From Chitinophagaceae bacterium (GTDB lineage Bacteria; Bacteroidota; Bacteroidia; Chitinophagales; Chitinophagaceae), in the NCBI GenBank assembly GCA_947447815.1, contig CANFLJ010000083.1:1-7992 (forward strand): a stretch of DNA of 7,992 nt, in the 5' to 3' direction. Position 1 is the first letter of the stretch. Each line of letters opens with the position of its first letter. The notes below the pieces were generated by a model. It searched no databases and was not told the DNA's origin. It worked only from the letters and a program-made list of their open reading frames with translations. Made by a program: the position numbers and the translations under genes. This document shows, one piece after another, positions 7,546-7,992 of this stretch.

Positions 7546-7593
7546 TAATAGAATAAACACCAACTTTTACTATTAGAAGTGTTTATTCTATTA
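7546..7593. repeat. Perfect 15-bp inverted repeat, possible transcription end
   Basis: The arm TAATAGAATAAACAC (7546-7560) pairs perfectly with GTGTTTATTCTATTA (7579-7593) around an 18-base loop. It follows the 42-bp repeat array and could end the transcript of the barrel-protein gene. No T-run follows on either strand, so a classic terminator is not certain; a protein-binding palindrome or mobile-element remnant is possible. CTATTAG also occurs twice (7570-7576 and 7588-7594). Confidence 0.55.
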
Positions 7594-7732
7594 GTAAATA
7601 GTTACACTTTTATATATTAATGTAGTTTAATAAAACATTAGGTTGGGTGCTTGATGTTATTTGTATTAAGGGATCTATATTGTAATGTCCATAATGTAAC
7701 AATCACTGATTATATAAATAGTGTATACAAAA
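7594..7732. other. AT-rich intergenic DNA, no gene seen
   Basis: No open frame of useful length, RNA gene or convincing promoter is visible here. A weak hairpin (TAATG at 7618-7622 with CATTA at 7636-7640) is the only structure noted. It separates the plus-strand barrel-protein unit from the minus-strand gene at the window end, which converge on this region. Confidence 0.6.
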
Positions 7733-7766
7733 AGAGAGAGGGCTAACTTTCGTTAACCCTCTCTCT
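7733..7766 (-). terminator. Strong rho-independent terminator of the minus-strand gene
   Basis: A 15-bp stem pairs 7733-7747 with 7752-7766 around a 4-base loop (GAAA on the minus strand). Read on the minus strand the one imperfect position is a U-G wobble; on the plus strand it is a C-A mismatch. The minus-strand stem is followed directly by TTTTT (plus-strand A-run ending at 7733), so it is built for the minus-strand gene whose stop lies 26 bases upstream. It may also halt plus-strand transcripts. Confidence 0.88.
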
Positions 7767-7792
7767 GAAATTATATAGTGTAAGTGCTATTA

Positions 7793-7992
7793 CTATTTAG
7801 TAACTGGCTTTACAATTTTTAATTTGTTTGCAGTGGTATCTATTACAGCAGCTTTAGGAGCATATTGCTCTCTGATTTGCTTGATAGCATTTAAATAGTT
7901 TTCTGCTTCTTTCTTCTCTTGTGCCATGTTCTCCGCTTTGGTATCGGTTAGGCTATTGTAGTACTTAATCTGTTGATTAAAGTCTTTTTCTA
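7793..7992 (-). CDS. C-terminal end of a Lys/Glu-rich protein, function unknown (partial)
   Basis: The minus strand is open from the window end to a TAG at 7793-7795, giving 65 residues of C-terminus; the start lies beyond the window. The visible part begins EKDFNQQIKYYNSLTD, continues with a charged helix-forming stretch (AENMAQEKKEAENYLNAIK) and ends KLKIVKPVTK. The charge pattern suggests an alpha-helical or coiled-coil tail, such as those that close some tetratricopeptide-type proteins in this phylum, but no domain can be named from this fragment. A strong terminator directly downstream in the correct orientation (7733-7766) supports it as a real gene. The codon phase is fixed by the stop, with the first complete codon at 7990-7988. 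Confidence 0.75.
   Translation of the reverse strand, partial: EKDFNQQIKYYNSLTDTKAENMAQEKKEAENYLNAIKQIREQYAPKAAVIDTTANKLKIVKPVTK

Noticed and set aside
7276..7548. 90-codon plus-strand frame with LSIW-type hydrophobic repeats
   Set aside because: Same repeat artefact; the competing minus-strand frame and a second plus frame are also open, so no frame is favoured.

Overview
The window is AT-rich bacterial DNA that looks like a Bacteroidota genome, probably from the Chitinophagaceae or a related family. Exported proteins are cut just before a Gln (STA|Q, AFA|Q). The starts lack Shine-Dalgarno sequences, intergenic DNA is very AT-rich with heptad repeats, and an outer-membrane beta-barrel protein ends in Phe. 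The lineage is inferred from style, not from a marker gene.

Positions 1-5453 hold one plus-strand operon for a heavy-metal RND tripartite efflux pump of the CzcA/CusA type. The order is inner-membrane pump (5' end cut off by the window), outer-membrane channel, then lipoprotein periplasmic adaptor. The first two genes overlap by 4 bases and the next pair is 6 bases apart. The pump would draw metal ions from the periplasm using the proton gradient, the adaptor would link pump and channel, and the TolC-like channel would release the ions outside. The metal cannot be read from the sequence; CzcA-like motifs favour divalent cations such as Co, Zn, Cd or Ni over Cu/Ag.

Positions 5454-6032 hold AT-rich heptad repeats, an inverted repeat, and a small four-helix membrane-protein gene broken by one in-frame TAA at codon 72. 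The reading frame continues intact for 89 more codons, so this is a fresh-looking nonsense mutation or a sequencing error. A hairpin terminator follows at 6069-6094, then a noncoding element of nested inverted repeats (6102-6234).

Positions 6359-7195 encode an uncharacterised secreted protein: signal peptide, low-complexity segment, a CxxCxxC cluster, then an outer-membrane beta-barrel-like domain. It is followed by five diverged 42-bp tandem repeats plus a partial copy (7289-7513), a 15-bp perfect inverted repeat (7546-7593), and a strong terminator (7733-7766). That terminator belongs to a minus-strand gene, of which only the last 65 codons are in the window (7793-7992).

I see no clear new multi-gene system. 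The best leads are the interrupted membrane protein beside the efflux operon, the 42-bp repeat array that stays open on both strands, the nested inverted-repeat element, and the Cys-cluster barrel protein.
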